A stretch of 64,000 nucleotides of DNA from Flagellimonas meridianipacifica (GCF_003001695.1 NZ_PVYX01000001.1:558001-622000); one strand, 5' to 3'; counted from the stretch's first letter, positions 1 to 10,088 are shown. A program made the numbers and translations. The notes: generated by a model not told the origin, from the sequence alone.

Positions 1-125
1 GCCGTTAAACTTCTTCCTCCCAAAAAATAACCATCCGAAGATTTTTCATCCGTAGAGCGGGTTGCCAGATATGCGATTATCCCTACTAAAGAGGTAAAAC
101 CCAGGAATGATAGAATGCCCAACAT
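1..125 (-). CDS. Sodium:solute symporter (SSS family), N-terminal fragment
   Basis: Only the first 41 codons are in the window; the gene runs off the left edge. The reading begins MLGILSFLGFTSLVGIIAY, a hydrophobic first membrane helix, followed by a short loop and the motif DGYFLGGRSLT. The xYFLGGRs segment after helix 1 is typical of Na+/solute symporters of the SLC5/SSS family (sugar, proline, sialic acid and similar substrates). The substrate cannot be told from this fragment. It is divergent from the FG-GAP lipoprotein gene at 311, with about 185 bp between them. The family call is good; the exact start at 125 is the only ATG that gives a sensible first helix. Confidence 0.75.
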   Translation of the reverse strand, partial: MLGILSFLGFTSLVGIIAYLATRSTDEKSSDGYFLGGRSLT

Positions 126-310
126 GTTTGTTTGGTTAAATTGGTTAATACTTTATAAATATATTGGTTTATTTAATAAGGATATACCAATTTGTCATAC
201 CCAACTTTACAGAATCAACAATTTCTATGTTTTTGTTCTTTTTCAAACATTAACGATTCCCCTTTTTCTGTTCTTGGGGGAATGTCTATATTTCACCCTA
301 TTTTGTTTTC

Positions 311-3300
311 ATGGGAAGATTTTGTTGTTTTTTATGCCTAATGGGGATTTTGTTTTCGGGGTGCAAACAAAAACAGGAAAAGGAAAAACTCTTCAAAAAA
401 AGAAGCGCTTCGGAGACCGGAGTTTCTTTCAAAAATCAATTGACTGACACTCCCGAGCTCAATATCCTGACCTATTTGTATTTCTACAACGGTGCAGGAG
501 TGGCCGCCGGGGATTTTAACAACGATGGGCTACCGGATTTATATTTTACGTCAAATCAAGAGTCTGACCGTCTTTATTTGAACAATGGAAACCTTAATTT
601 CACTGATATTACAGAAGCTTCCGGCATTGATAATTCGGATGAATGGACCACAGGGGTTACCCAAGTTGATATAAACAACGACGGTTGGTTGGATATTTAT
701 GTCTGTAAGGTGGGGAACTACCAAACCTTAAAGGGCAAAAATCTGTTGTATGTGAATCAAGGGGCAGATAACAAGGGGATTCCCACCTTCAAAGAAGAAG
801 CAGATAAGTATAACCTTGATTTCTCGGGATTCTCTACCCAAGCTGCTTTTTTTGACTACGATTTGGATGGTGATTTGGATATGTATCTCCTCAATCATTC
901 AGTAAAACCAAACCGGACCTATGGTAAAGGAAGCAAGCGTAAACAAATCGATTCTCTATCCGGAGATATCCTTTTCAGAAATGATGATGGAAAGTTCATG
1001 GATGTATCCCAAGAAGCAGGCATTTTTCAGGGATCTATTGGTTATGGTTTAGGTATCGGGATTAGTGATGTCAATAATGACGGTTATCCAGATGTTTATA
1101 TTGGAAATGATTTTTTTGAAAATGATTATTTCTATTTCAATCAAGGGAATGGTACTTTCAAGGAAACCATTTCTTCCAACGAAAAAGTATTAGGCCATAC
1201 CTCCCATTTTTCCATGGGGAATACCATAGCTGATATTAACAATGATGGATGGACAGACATTATCTCTTTAGATATGCTCCCAGAAAACTTGGAAACCTAT
1301 AAAACTTCGGGTCTGGAATATGCTTTTCCAACATATGACCAATATTTAAGGAATGGATTTGCTCCTCAATACATGCAAAACACACTGCATTTGAACAGAA
1401 AGGGGCAAACTTTCAATGAAATTGCCCACATGAGCGGAGTGGCTGCCACAGAGTGGTCCTGGGGTGCCTTGTTTGCCGATTTTGACAATGACGGTCATAA
1501 AGACCTTTTTGTTTCAAATGGGATTAAAGGAGCTACCAATGACATGGATTTCATCAGCTTCATTGCCAATGAAAAAATCCAAAAGGCCATAGAGAGCGGT
1601 ATGACACAAAAGGAGATGAGCTTTATTGGTGAACTTCCAGAAAAAAAAGTGCCCAACTATTTCTTTAAAAATAATGGAGATTTGACTTTCAGTGACGTGA
1701 CCAACACTTGGAGTGAAAGTGAAGATTCATTTAGCCATGGTTGTGCCTATGTCGATTTGGATAATGATGGAGATTTGGATGTTGTGGTGAACAATGTCAA
1801 TGAAGAAGCCTACATTTTGGAAAATACCCAGAAGGACAATAATCGTTCTCTCTCCTTATCGTTCGAAGGAACTACAAAAAACAGATTTGGTGTTGGGGTA
1901 AAGGTCAAGGCTTACATAAAAGGGTCTACGTTGGTTGGAGAAAGCTTTCCCACAAAAGGGTATCTCTCGTCAACGACCAATACGATTCATTTAGGTTTGG
2001 GCAAAGATTCAATTCTTGATTCTTTACAGGTCATATGGCCTTCAAAAAGGTTTCAAACCTTGAAAGAAGTCTCCGTAGGAAAGCTTACTCTTAAGTATGA
2101 AGATGCCCTTGATTCGATTGCTTCGCTGAAGCACAAGTCTTTTAATTTTTTCAAACCAGTAGAAGGGTTGATTCCTTTTGCCCATGATGAAAAACCCACT
2201 GTGGAGTTCAACGTAGATCCATTAATCCCATTTGCCAATACGAACAACGGGCCAAGTGTTTCCGTAGCAGATATAAATCAAGATGGGTTGGATGATGTTT
2301 TCATTTCTGGGGCCAAAGCTCAAGCATCTGCCCTCTTTGTTCAGAACAAGGAAGGTGGCTTTACCCAACTGCAAGATGAGTTGTTCGCCCAAGATGCATT
2401 TAATGAAGATGTTGCTCATACCTTTTTCGATGCTAATGGTGATGGTTTCAAAGATTTAGTGGTTGTCAGTGCAGGGAACGAATTTAAATCCTCAAGTAGA
2501 ATTCAACCTAGACTCTATTTGAATAAAAATGGAAGGTTTGTGAAAGACTCTTTAGCTTTTAAAGGAGTTGAACTAAATGCCTCCAAAGTCTTGGCTGTGG
2601 ATTTTGATAATGATGGGGACATGGACCTCACAATTACTTCAGACCAAAAGCCCCGACAATTTGGAATTGAAGACCGTCAATATCTATTTCAAAATGATGG
2701 TTCAGGTAACTTTGAGGATGTTACCTCTGTTTTTTCAAAAGAATTCGAACAAGTTGGAAATGTAAAAGATGCTTCATGGATTGATTTGGACGGCAATGGG
2801 TATACAGATTTGATAGTGGTCGGGCATTGGATGCCTGTTACCATCTTTTTAAACAACGGAAAAGAATTGACCCTTGCATCAGGAGATAATTTGGAAAATT
2901 CCCATGGCCTTTGGAACTCTTTAATTGTTGATGATTTTGATGGTGATGGGGACATGGACTTAGTGGTAGGCAATTGGGGATTGAACAGCAAGTTAAAGGC
3001 TTCTTTGGAAAGACCTCTTACCTTGTACAGTAAAGATTTTGACACCAATGGGTCCGTAGAACCATTGGTTACCTATTATCACGGCACTAAAGAAACTCCA
3101 TTTGCTTCAAAAGATGAGTTGGTAAAACAACTGCCATTTCTCAATAAAGATTTTCTTTCCTATAAAAGCTTTGCCAAAGCGTCTTTGGAAGACCTCTTTG
3201 GAGAACAAAACTTAGATAGCGCCATTAAGAAAGAGGTATATGAACTAGCCAGCTGTTATTTTGAAAACACCGGCAATCTGCAATTCATAAAAAAACAACT

Positions 3301-3610
3301 TCCCAACATCGCCCAAATATCAACCGTCAATGATATGCTTGCAGATGACTTTGACCGTGATGGTGTAAAAGACTTACTCTTGGTAGGGAACAACTATGAA
3401 ATTAGTACACAATTGGGAAGAATGGATGCCTCCCATGGTATTATTTTAAGTTTCAAGGATAATGGGCCCAAGTGGAACAAAAACATCCCAATCGACATTT
3501 CAGGGCCCGCCAGAAGTATTGAAAAAGCAACCATTAATAACAAAGAGCATTATATTATTGGCATCAACAATTCCAAACCCTTGTTCTTAGAGAGAATTAT
3601 AAATGAATAG
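311..3610 (+). CDS. ASPIC/UnbV FG-GAP (VCBS) repeat lipoprotein, copy 1
   Basis: A 1099-residue surface or periplasmic lipoprotein. The N-terminus has a short hydrophobic segment ending in the lipobox LFSGC (Cys18). The body is a series of FG-GAP/VCBS beta-propeller blades marked by calcium-loop motifs such as DFNNDGLPD, DINNDGWLD, DYDLDGDLD and DVNNDGYPD. An ASPIC/UnbV domain lies at about residues 520-600 (FGVGVKVKAYIKG, then HLGLG and LQVIWPS). A second set of blades follows (DFDNDGDMD, DFDGDGDMD). Such proteins are common near sugar- or polymer-uptake loci in Bacteroidetes, but their ligand is unknown. The gene overlaps the next, paralogous gene by 8 bp, so translational coupling is likely. 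An internal ATG at 341 would shorten the signal peptide. Confidence 0.9.
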   Translation: MGRFCCFLCLMGILFSGCKQKQEKEKLFKKRSASETGVSFKNQLTDTPELNILTYLYFYNGAGVAAGDFNNDGLPDLYFTSNQESDRLYLNNGNLNFTDITEASGIDNSDEWTTGVTQVDINNDGWLDIYVCKVGNYQTLKGKNLLYVNQGADNKGIPTFKEEADKYNLDFSGFSTQAAFFDYDLDGDLDMYLLNHSVKPNRTYGKGSKRKQIDSLSGDILFRNDDGKFMDVSQEAGIFQGSIGYGLGIGISDVNNDGYPDVYIGNDFFENDYFYFNQGNGTFKETISSNEKVLGHTSHFSMGNTIADINNDGWTDIISLDMLPENLETYKTSGLEYAFPTYDQYLRNGFAPQYMQNTLHLNRKGQTFNEIAHMSGVAATEWSWGALFADFDNDGHKDLFVSNGIKGATNDMDFISFIANEKIQKAIESGMTQKEMSFIGELPEKKVPNYFFKNNGDLTFSDVTNTWSESEDSFSHGCAYVDLDNDGDLDVVVNNVNEEAYILENTQKDNNRSLSLSFEGTTKNRFGVGVKVKAYIKGSTLVGESFPTKGYLSSTTNTIHLGLGKDSILDSLQVIWPSKRFQTLKEVSVGKLTLKYEDALDSIASLKHKSFNFFKPVEGLIPFAHDEKPTVEFNVDPLIPFANTNNGPSVSVADINQDGLDDVFISGAKAQASALFVQNKEGGFTQLQDELFAQDAFNEDVAHTFFDANGDGFKDLVVVSAGNEFKSSSRIQPRLYLNKNGRFVKDSLAFKGVELNASKVLAVDFDNDGDMDLTITSDQKPRQFGIEDRQYLFQNDGSGNFEDVTSVFSKEFEQVGNVKDASWIDLDGNGYTDLIVVGHWMPVTIFLNNGKELTLASGDNLENSHGLWNSLIVDDFDGDGDMDLVVGNWGLNSKLKASLERPLTLYSKDFDTNGSVEPLVTYYHGTKETPFASKDELVKQLPFLNKDFLSYKSFAKASLEDLFGEQNLDSAIKKEVYELASCYFENTGNLQFIKKQLPNIAQISTVNDMLADDFDRDGVKDLLLVGNNYEISTQLGRMDASHGIILSFKDNGPKWNKNIPIDISGPARSIEKATINNKEHYIIGINNSKPLFLERIINE

Positions 3611-6600
3611 AATCTGTATTAGCATAGTAGCCGGATTGCTTATCGCAAGCTGTGGTAAAAAGGAAGGAGAACTCTTTAAGAATCCTTCTTCGGAACAAAC
3701 GGGAATTACATTCACGAATTCACTTGAAGAATCCGATGCCCTCAATATTTTGGATTATCTCTATTTCTACAACGGAGGAGGGGTAGCGATAGGGGATATC
3801 AACAATGACGACTTGCCCGATATTTTCTTTTCCGGGAACAGGGTGAAGAATAAACTCTATCTAAACAAAGGCGATTTGACTTTTGAAGATATTTCGGAAA
3901 AAGCAGGCGTCGAAGGAAAAAGCGATTGGAACACAGGAACTGTTATGGCCGATGTGAACGGAGATGGTCTTTTGGACATCTATGTTTGCGCGGTTGTGGG
4001 TATCAATGGTTTTGAAGGTTATAATGAATTGTTTATCAATAATGGTGATAATACCTTTACTGAAAGTGCATCCAAATATGGACTTGATTTCGATTCCTAC
4101 AGCTCCTCTGCCGTTTTTTTTGATTATGATTTGGATGGAGATTTGGATTTGTACCTTCTAAATCATGCGGTTCACACCCAAGAGTCTTTTGGAAGGGTTG
4201 ACCTTCGGTATGAAAGAAACTATGAAACCGGCGATAAGCTCATGCGAAATGATGGCGATACCTTTACCGAGGTCAGTGAAGATGCAGGGATATTTGGAGG
4301 GATAAATGGTTATGGGCTTGGTATTTCGGTATCTGACTTCAATCAGGACGGGTATCCTGACCTATATATTGGAAATGATTTCCACGAAGACGACTACTAC
4401 TACATCAACAATGGAGATGGAACCTTTACCGAAAGCCTAAGAGACTATTTTGGCCATACCAGTCGCTTCTCCATGGGCAGTGATGTAGCAGATATCAATC
4501 ACGATGGCCTGCCAGACCTATTATCACTGGATATGTTACCTGAAGATGAGATTCCACTTAAATCCTCTGAAGGTGATGATAACATTCAGATTCAGCGATT
4601 GCGTGTGGAGCGATTTGGCTATCATTATCAGTTCACACGAAATATGCTATATGTCAATCAGCCTTCGGGGAACTACCTTGAAACTGCCTTATTGAGTGGC
4701 ATTGCTGCAACGGATTGGAGCTGGAGTGCACTTTTTGGAGACTATGATCAGGACGGAGAGCAAGATGTGTTTGTCTCAAACGGAATACCAAAACGGCCCA
4801 ATGATTTGGATTACATCCGCTTTGTTTCCAATGAACAAATTCAGAAAAAGCTAGACAACACCAAGTTAGTGGACCAACAAGCCCTAAACCTTATGCCGTC
4901 AGGAGCGGTCAACAACGCTGTTTTTAGAGGGGCAGAGGGATTAAAATTCCAGAACAAGTCCAAGGAATGGATAACACAGGACACCTTGGTTTCTGGAGCA
5001 ACTGCTTATGCAGATTTAGACAACGATGGTGACCTTGACTTAGTCACCAATAACATCAATACAGAAGCGACCCTTTACATCAACAAGACAAATTCCAAAT
5101 CCAATTACTTAAAACTAAAATTAAGATTTGAGGGAAGGAATCCTTTTGGAATTGGTTCCAAGGTGTATTCGTACCACAAAGGAACTTTACAGTTTAAAGA
5201 GCTTTTCCCAAATAGGGGATTTCAGTCCAGTTCACAGCCCATTGTCCATTTTGGCTATGGTCAAGCTCAAAAAGTGGATTCATTAAAAATCGTTTGGCCC
5301 GATAAAACCCATCAAATGCTTAGGGATGTTGATGTAAATCAAACCCTAAAAGTGGTCAAAAAAGACACCAAACCTTTTGAGTACAACAAAAAACTAAAAA
5401 CGAAACCCTTATTTGAGGAAATAGATTCCAATTTGGGTATCGATTTTGAACACAAGGAAGATAACCATATTGATTTCAACCGAGAAAAGTTGATTCCATA
5501 TCGTGTTTCGGATAGAGGCCCCGCAATGGCATTGGGTGACCTTAACAACGATAATAAAACGGATATTTTCTTGGGTAGTTCTAAATTCTCCCCTTCGAAG
5601 GTTTACTTTCAAACAGACAGCAGTTTTATTGAGCAAAAGTTTGCTGAAATCCTCAAAGATTCGATTCGTGAAGATATTACTGCGCTTATCAATGACTTTA
5701 ATGGAGATGGAAAAAACGACCTCATTATAGGTGCTGGAGGAGCAGATTTTTCTGGAAAAGCCAGGCCCTTACTAAATGTGCTGTTTGTTCAAAAAGATTC
5801 TCTTTTTGAAACTGTCAATTTACCTGAGTTGTTTGATAACACCTCAACGATAAAAGCAAATGATTTTGATAACGACGGTGATTTGGATTTGTTTGTTGGA
5901 AGCCACGTGGTATCCTCAAAATTTGGAGAAATCCCAAATTCCTACCTTTTAGAAAACACTGAAAACGGCTTTGTTGTTTCGGAAGGAAATCTTTTTGAAA
6001 AGGTTGGAATGGTAACGGATGCTTCGTGGAGCGATTTTGATTCCGATGGTAAAGATGATTTAATACTTGTTGGGGAGTGGATGCAACCTAAATTCTTTAA
6101 AAACACATCCAATGGCTTTCAAGAAGTATCCTTGCTTGAAGCGGAAAAAACATTAAATGGTCTATGGAGAGGCATTCACCCTTTTGATATCGATAATGAC
6201 GGGGACATGGATTATTTATTGGGCAACTGGGGAACCAACTCCAAATTTAAGGCAGACTCTAATGCTCCCATGCAAATGTACTTCTCTGATTTTGATGAAA
6301 ACGGCACAACAGAAACCATAGTAACCACACAGAAAAATGGAAAACAATTTCCGCTCCTCGGCCTAGATGAATTATCCAGTCAAATAGTTTCACTGAGAAA
6401 AACCTTTGTAAGCTACAAAGACTTCGCTGGCAAACCCATTGATGCCCTTTTTGAGAAATCCGTTTTGGACGAAGCATCCATTTTAGAGGTTAACGAGCTT
6501 AGATCTGGATATTTAGAGAATAAAGATGGTAAGTTCAATTTTGTTCCCTTTAGGGAAGAACTTCAAGTATCTCCTATAACGGCTTTTGTCTCCCATGACT

Positions 6601-6854
6601 TTGACGGAGATGGATCGGAAGAGGTATTGGTTGGTGGAAATTATTTCGGGACCACGCCATTTCACGGAAGGTTTGATTCCTTCCCTGGAGCATTGATTTC
6701 TTCCAAAAATGACATAATTTTGGGAGATGATTTAGGTTTGGACCTAACCAAAAAATCAGTAAGGCACCTGCATGTCCTTACCGTGGGTGAAAGTGACTAT
6801 TTATTGGTCACCTTCAACAACGAAAAATCAAAGATGTATAAACTACTCAACTAA
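3603..6854 (+). CDS. ASPIC/UnbV FG-GAP (VCBS) repeat lipoprotein, copy 2
   Basis: A 1083-residue paralogue of the preceding protein with the same order of parts. It has a lipoprotein signal (LIASC, Cys17), a conserved start of the mature region (LNILDYLYFYNGGGVAIGD versus LNILTYLYFYNGAGVAAGD in copy 1), FG-GAP calcium loops (DVNGDGLLD, DYDLDGDLD, DFNQDGYPD), a central ASPIC/UnbV domain (FGIGSKVYSYHKG, VHFGYG, LKIVWPD) and further blades. Tandem duplication followed by divergence is the simplest explanation. Its start overlaps the stop of copy 1, and the haloperoxidase-like gene begins one base after its stop codon. The three genes therefore look like one transcription unit of exported proteins. 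Confidence 0.9.
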   Translation: MNRICISIVAGLLIASCGKKEGELFKNPSSEQTGITFTNSLEESDALNILDYLYFYNGGGVAIGDINNDDLPDIFFSGNRVKNKLYLNKGDLTFEDISEKAGVEGKSDWNTGTVMADVNGDGLLDIYVCAVVGINGFEGYNELFINNGDNTFTESASKYGLDFDSYSSSAVFFDYDLDGDLDLYLLNHAVHTQESFGRVDLRYERNYETGDKLMRNDGDTFTEVSEDAGIFGGINGYGLGISVSDFNQDGYPDLYIGNDFHEDDYYYINNGDGTFTESLRDYFGHTSRFSMGSDVADINHDGLPDLLSLDMLPEDEIPLKSSEGDDNIQIQRLRVERFGYHYQFTRNMLYVNQPSGNYLETALLSGIAATDWSWSALFGDYDQDGEQDVFVSNGIPKRPNDLDYIRFVSNEQIQKKLDNTKLVDQQALNLMPSGAVNNAVFRGAEGLKFQNKSKEWITQDTLVSGATAYADLDNDGDLDLVTNNINTEATLYINKTNSKSNYLKLKLRFEGRNPFGIGSKVYSYHKGTLQFKELFPNRGFQSSSQPIVHFGYGQAQKVDSLKIVWPDKTHQMLRDVDVNQTLKVVKKDTKPFEYNKKLKTKPLFEEIDSNLGIDFEHKEDNHIDFNREKLIPYRVSDRGPAMALGDLNNDNKTDIFLGSSKFSPSKVYFQTDSSFIEQKFAEILKDSIREDITALINDFNGDGKNDLIIGAGGADFSGKARPLLNVLFVQKDSLFETVNLPELFDNTSTIKANDFDNDGDLDLFVGSHVVSSKFGEIPNSYLLENTENGFVVSEGNLFEKVGMVTDASWSDFDSDGKDDLILVGEWMQPKFFKNTSNGFQEVSLLEAEKTLNGLWRGIHPFDIDNDGDMDYLLGNWGTNSKFKADSNAPMQMYFSDFDENGTTETIVTTQKNGKQFPLLGLDELSSQIVSLRKTFVSYKDFAGKPIDALFEKSVLDEASILEVNELRSGYLENKDGKFNFVPFREELQVSPITAFVSHDFDGDGSEEVLVGGNYFGTTPFHGRFDSFPGALISSKNDIILGDDLGLDLTKKSVRHLHVLTVGESDYLLVTFNNEKSKMYKLLN

Positions 6855-6855
6855 A

Positions 6856-8193
6856 ATGTTTAAAATGATACGAAGAATTGGGCTGTTGCTGTTTTTGGCC
6901 GTTTTAGTAATTTCTTGCTCACAAAAAAAAGAGGATATTGTCATTTCTCCTGAGGATTTCCATGAATCAGTAGATAGGGTAACTCAAGTAATGATTCATG
7001 ATATTTTCTCTCCTCCCGTTGCCAGCAGAATTTTTGTTTATCCCAATATCGCAGCTTATGAAATTCTGGCTTCACAAGACAACAAATACCTTTCTTTAGC
7101 CAATCAGGTCAGAGAGCTTAGCCCTATTCCCAAACCTGTAGATACTACTTCTCTTAATTATGAATTGGCGGCATTAGTGGCCCATATCGATTTAAACAAG
7201 AGACTAATTTTTTCTGAGGAACGAATTGAAACGTATCGGGATAGTCTCTATGCTTTGTGGGAAACCAAGAACCGGGATCAATACGAAGTCTCTAAAAAAT
7301 ATGGTCTCGAAGTAGCTGAGCATATTGCGGAATGGATGAATGGAGACAATTATGCCCAAACACGTACCATGCCCAAGTTTACCGTAGATACCGACAACCC
7401 TTCCCGTTGGCAACCTACACCGCCAGCATATATGGCGGGAATAGAACCCCACTGGAGCAAAATCCGTCCTTTTGTAATTGATTCGGCAAGTCAGTTCAAA
7501 CCCACTCCACCCCCCCCATTTTCTATGGACAAAGATTCAGACTTCTATAAGGAAGTTCAGGAAGTCTATGACATAAGCAACGATATTACAGCTAAAGGAG
7601 ATGCTTCGGAAGAGGTCCAAATTGCGCAGTTTTGGGATTGCAATCCTTATGTTTCGGTTACCAGAGGGCACTTAATGTTCGCTACAAAAAAAATAACTCC
7701 TGGTGCCCATTGGATTGGAATCACCAAAATAGCCAGTCGAAAAAGTAATGCTGATTTACATAAAACGGTTTATGCATACACTAAGGCATCCATTGCTATG
7801 GCAGATGCTTTCATAAGCTGCTGGGATGAAAAATATAGAAGCAACTTAATCCGGCCCGAGACCCTTATAAATGAGCATATAGACGAAAATTGGGAACCTA
7901 TACTTCAGACTCCACCTTTTCCTGAATACACGAGTGGACACAGTGTAGTCTCCGGTGCAGCAGCTGTGGCCCTCACAGACGTGTTTGGTGACAATTTTGC
8001 TTTCCATGATGATACCGAAGTGCCTTATGGTTTACCTGTACGCTCTTTTCCTTCATTTAAAGCTGCAGCCGATGAGGCGGCCATCAGTAGAATGTATGGT
8101 GGTATCCATTACAGAGCAGCAGTGGAGATAGGTGTAAATCAAGGCCGAAATCTTGGTAAATTCGTAATTGATAATCTGCAAATGACCCAATAG
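6856..8193 (+). CDS. Vanadium-dependent haloperoxidase / PAP2-type lipoprotein
   Basis: A 445-residue lipoprotein (VLVISCS lipobox). The C-terminal half carries the three signature blocks of the PAP2/vanadium-haloperoxidase fold: KYRSNLIRP (about 326-334), PEYTSGHSVVSG (His about 362) and RMYGGIHYR (His about 418). The final His is the residue that coordinates vanadate in haloperoxidases or attacks phosphate in acid phosphatases. Whether it halogenates or hydrolyses phosphoesters cannot be decided from sequence. An upstream in-frame start at 6772 overlaps the previous gene and lacks a signal peptide; 6856 gives a clean lipoprotein signal. It is transcribed with the two FG-GAP lipoproteins, so it probably acts at the cell envelope. 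Confidence 0.85.
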   Translation: MFKMIRRIGLLLFLAVLVISCSQKKEDIVISPEDFHESVDRVTQVMIHDIFSPPVASRIFVYPNIAAYEILASQDNKYLSLANQVRELSPIPKPVDTTSLNYELAALVAHIDLNKRLIFSEERIETYRDSLYALWETKNRDQYEVSKKYGLEVAEHIAEWMNGDNYAQTRTMPKFTVDTDNPSRWQPTPPAYMAGIEPHWSKIRPFVIDSASQFKPTPPPPFSMDKDSDFYKEVQEVYDISNDITAKGDASEEVQIAQFWDCNPYVSVTRGHLMFATKKITPGAHWIGITKIASRKSNADLHKTVYAYTKASIAMADAFISCWDEKYRSNLIRPETLINEHIDENWEPILQTPPFPEYTSGHSVVSGAAAVALTDVFGDNFAFHDDTEVPYGLPVRSFPSFKAAADEAAISRMYGGIHYRAAVEIGVNQGRNLGKFVIDNLQMTQ

Positions 8194-8211
8194 TTTCATT
8201 TCAAGTAAGCT

Positions 8212-9114
8212 ATGAAGAAAAAAGCTTTATTTGGATTTGTCGGAACTTTGGTTTTCCTTTTGAGCTGGTATTTGTTTATTAAACCAAGCGACTACATTGT
8301 AACCTTCAAAGCCAATACCTTTCCCGGAGCCATAAACCAAACTTTGAAGGTATGGGGAAAAAGCAACTTCTCTGGAAAAATCTTAGAACAAAAGGACTTA
8401 CTGCATGTAAATCAAAGGTTACAATTCGGAGACTCCGTTGTAGACTATGAATGGACTATTACTCCCATTTCGGATTCTACATCAAGTATAAGAGTTAGCA
8501 TTACCGATGAAAAAAATAGTCTAAAAAACAGAATTCTCATTCCCTTTACCAATACAATAATCGAAAAACGTTCAAAAAAGAACTTATTGGATTACAGTGC
8601 TTTCTTGAATAATCATATTAAAAAGTTCAAAGCAAAGGTTGAAGGTGAAGCTGAACTGCCCCCAAGCTTTTGTGCTTATCTACCTGCAAAAGGAATTCAA
8701 TCCAAAAAGGCGTTCGATATGATGAGGGATTTCCCTTATTTGAGCAGTTTCATTGAAGAAAATGACTTAAAACTTGTAGGGACACCTTTTGTAGAAATTA
8801 CAAACTGGAATATCGTAACGGACAGTATTTCATTCAACTTTTGTTATCCGATACAAAAAACAGATTCACTCCCTGAACACCGCGAAATAAAATTCAAGGA
8901 ATACTCGAGCAGAAAAGCCATTAAGGCTATTTACAAGGGAAACTATAGTACATCTGACCGTGCTTGGTATCGTATTTTGACGTATGCCGAAAAGAATGGA
9001 ATTGCTGTAGACCCCAATCCTATCGAAGTGTTTTTAGATAATCCTAGTCTTGGAGGTAATGAATTGGAATGGCAGGCTGAGATTTATATGCCTTTAAAGA
9101 ATGGTGATGAATAG
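8212..9114 (+). CDS. Membrane-anchored SRPBCC + GyrI-like effector-binding protein
   Basis: A 300-residue protein with one N-terminal membrane helix (about residues 6-22). A region at about 28-145 looks like an SRPBCC/polyketide-cyclase-like lipid-binding fold (FPGAINQTLKVWG, then VDYEWTITPI). The C-terminal region from about 150 to 297 resembles the GyrI-like/AraC effector-binding fold (AIYKGNYSTSDRAWYRI, then EVFLDNP and WQAEIYMPL). No DNA-binding domain is present, so it is not a classical regulator. A small-ligand-binding role at the membrane is inference. It lies 18 bp after the haloperoxidase gene and overlaps the next gene by 8 bp, suggesting one operon. Confidence 0.65.
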   Translation: MKKKALFGFVGTLVFLLSWYLFIKPSDYIVTFKANTFPGAINQTLKVWGKSNFSGKILEQKDLLHVNQRLQFGDSVVDYEWTITPISDSTSSIRVSITDEKNSLKNRILIPFTNTIIEKRSKKNLLDYSAFLNNHIKKFKAKVEGEAELPPSFCAYLPAKGIQSKKAFDMMRDFPYLSSFIEENDLKLVGTPFVEITNWNIVTDSISFNFCYPIQKTDSLPEHREIKFKEYSSRKAIKAIYKGNYSTSDRAWYRILTYAEKNGIAVDPNPIEVFLDNPSLGGNELEWQAEIYMPLKNGDE

Positions 9115-9979
9115 ATTGATTGTACTTCTTGGTTTAATCGTTTGTCAAGCATGTGCACAAAAACCCTGGCACGGAAATCTTGATTACTTGGGGAAGCTAC
9201 CAAATAAACTCAATGAGGTTTCTGGCATAGTGGCTTTGAAGGATAGGAGTCTTTGGGTAATTGAAGACAACGGAAATAAAGACAAGCTATATCAGATAAA
9301 CCTAAAAGGCAACTTGGTCAGGGAGGTAAAAGTTGAAAATGGCAAAAACCACGATTGGGAGGATATAACCAAAGACCGCTACGATAACATTTACATTGGG
9401 GATTTTGGAAACAATGCAAACGATCGAAAAAATCTTACAATTCTCAAAATTGATAAGAAACAAGGATTTGAGGATGGAAAAGTCTCCGCAAAGAAAATAA
9501 AGTTTGAGTATCCGGAACAAGAGGAGTTTCCCCCTAAAAAGAAAAATTTGCATTTTGATTGTGAGGCTTTCTTTCACCATGGAAACTCGCTTTACGTGAT
9601 TACTAAAAACAGAGCTAGGCCGTACACAGGAAAAGCTTTCATTTACAAGATTCCCGATACACCAGGCTCATACAAAGCCAAATTGGTAGGTGACTTCAAG
9701 ACTTGCACGGACAGCCAGTTTTGTTCGATTACCGGAGCGGACATCTCTCCAGACGGAAAAAAAATTGCACTCTTAGGTTCTGGATTCATTTGGCTTTACA
9801 CGGACTTTTCTTTTGATGATTTTACTCAAGGAAAACTAAAGGTCATTGATGTTGAGTATAGAACCCAACAGGAGTCCATTTGCTTTTTGGACAACCAAAC
9901 CTTATTGATTGCCGATGAGCAATCAAAAACCAAGGGGCGTAACTTGTATCGTTTCAAACTTCCTCAAAATTCCGAATGA
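9107..9979 (+). CDS. Beta-propeller lipoprotein (SdiA-regulated/SMP-30-like)
   Basis: A 290-residue predicted lipoprotein. The signal region ends VCQACAQ, with Cys as the lipidation site. The mature part has propeller-like repeats: EVSGIVALKDRSLWVIEDNG, HDWEDITKDRYDNIYIGDFG, ADISPDGKKIALL and QESICFLDNQTLLIADE. This pattern matches exported SdiA-regulated/SMP-30-like propellers of Bacteroidetes, whose substrate is not known. An upstream ATG at 9101 is possible, but 9107 (MNRLIVLLG) gives a normal signal peptide. The start overlaps the stop of the upstream gene, so it is probably coupled to it. Confidence 0.7.
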   Translation: MNRLIVLLGLIVCQACAQKPWHGNLDYLGKLPNKLNEVSGIVALKDRSLWVIEDNGNKDKLYQINLKGNLVREVKVENGKNHDWEDITKDRYDNIYIGDFGNNANDRKNLTILKIDKKQGFEDGKVSAKKIKFEYPEQEEFPPKKKNLHFDCEAFFHHGNSLYVITKNRARPYTGKAFIYKIPDTPGSYKAKLVGDFKTCTDSQFCSITGADISPDGKKIALLGSGFIWLYTDFSFDDFTQGKLKVIDVEYRTQQESICFLDNQTLLIADEQSKTKGRNLYRFKLPQNSE

Positions 9980-10088
9980 TATATCATTTTCAGATAATAG
10001 GTCTCAGCGTATACAAACGGTCGATTGCCTGATAACTTTCAAAATAGATTGCCACGCATTTACTTAGTTCAAGTTATTTCAGGTAATC

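Noticed and set aside
115..447. 110-residue frame before and across the first lipoprotein start
   Set aside because: It overlaps both the intergenic region and the true gene in a different frame, and holds no recognisable motif.
311..6854. DNA tandem repeat suggested by the repeated N-D-G motifs
   Set aside because: The repetition is in the protein (FG-GAP calcium loops); codons differ and there is no DNA-level repeat array.
6772..6855. Upstream extension of the haloperoxidase-like gene
   Set aside because: It overlaps the previous gene and would place the lipobox 28 residues too deep.
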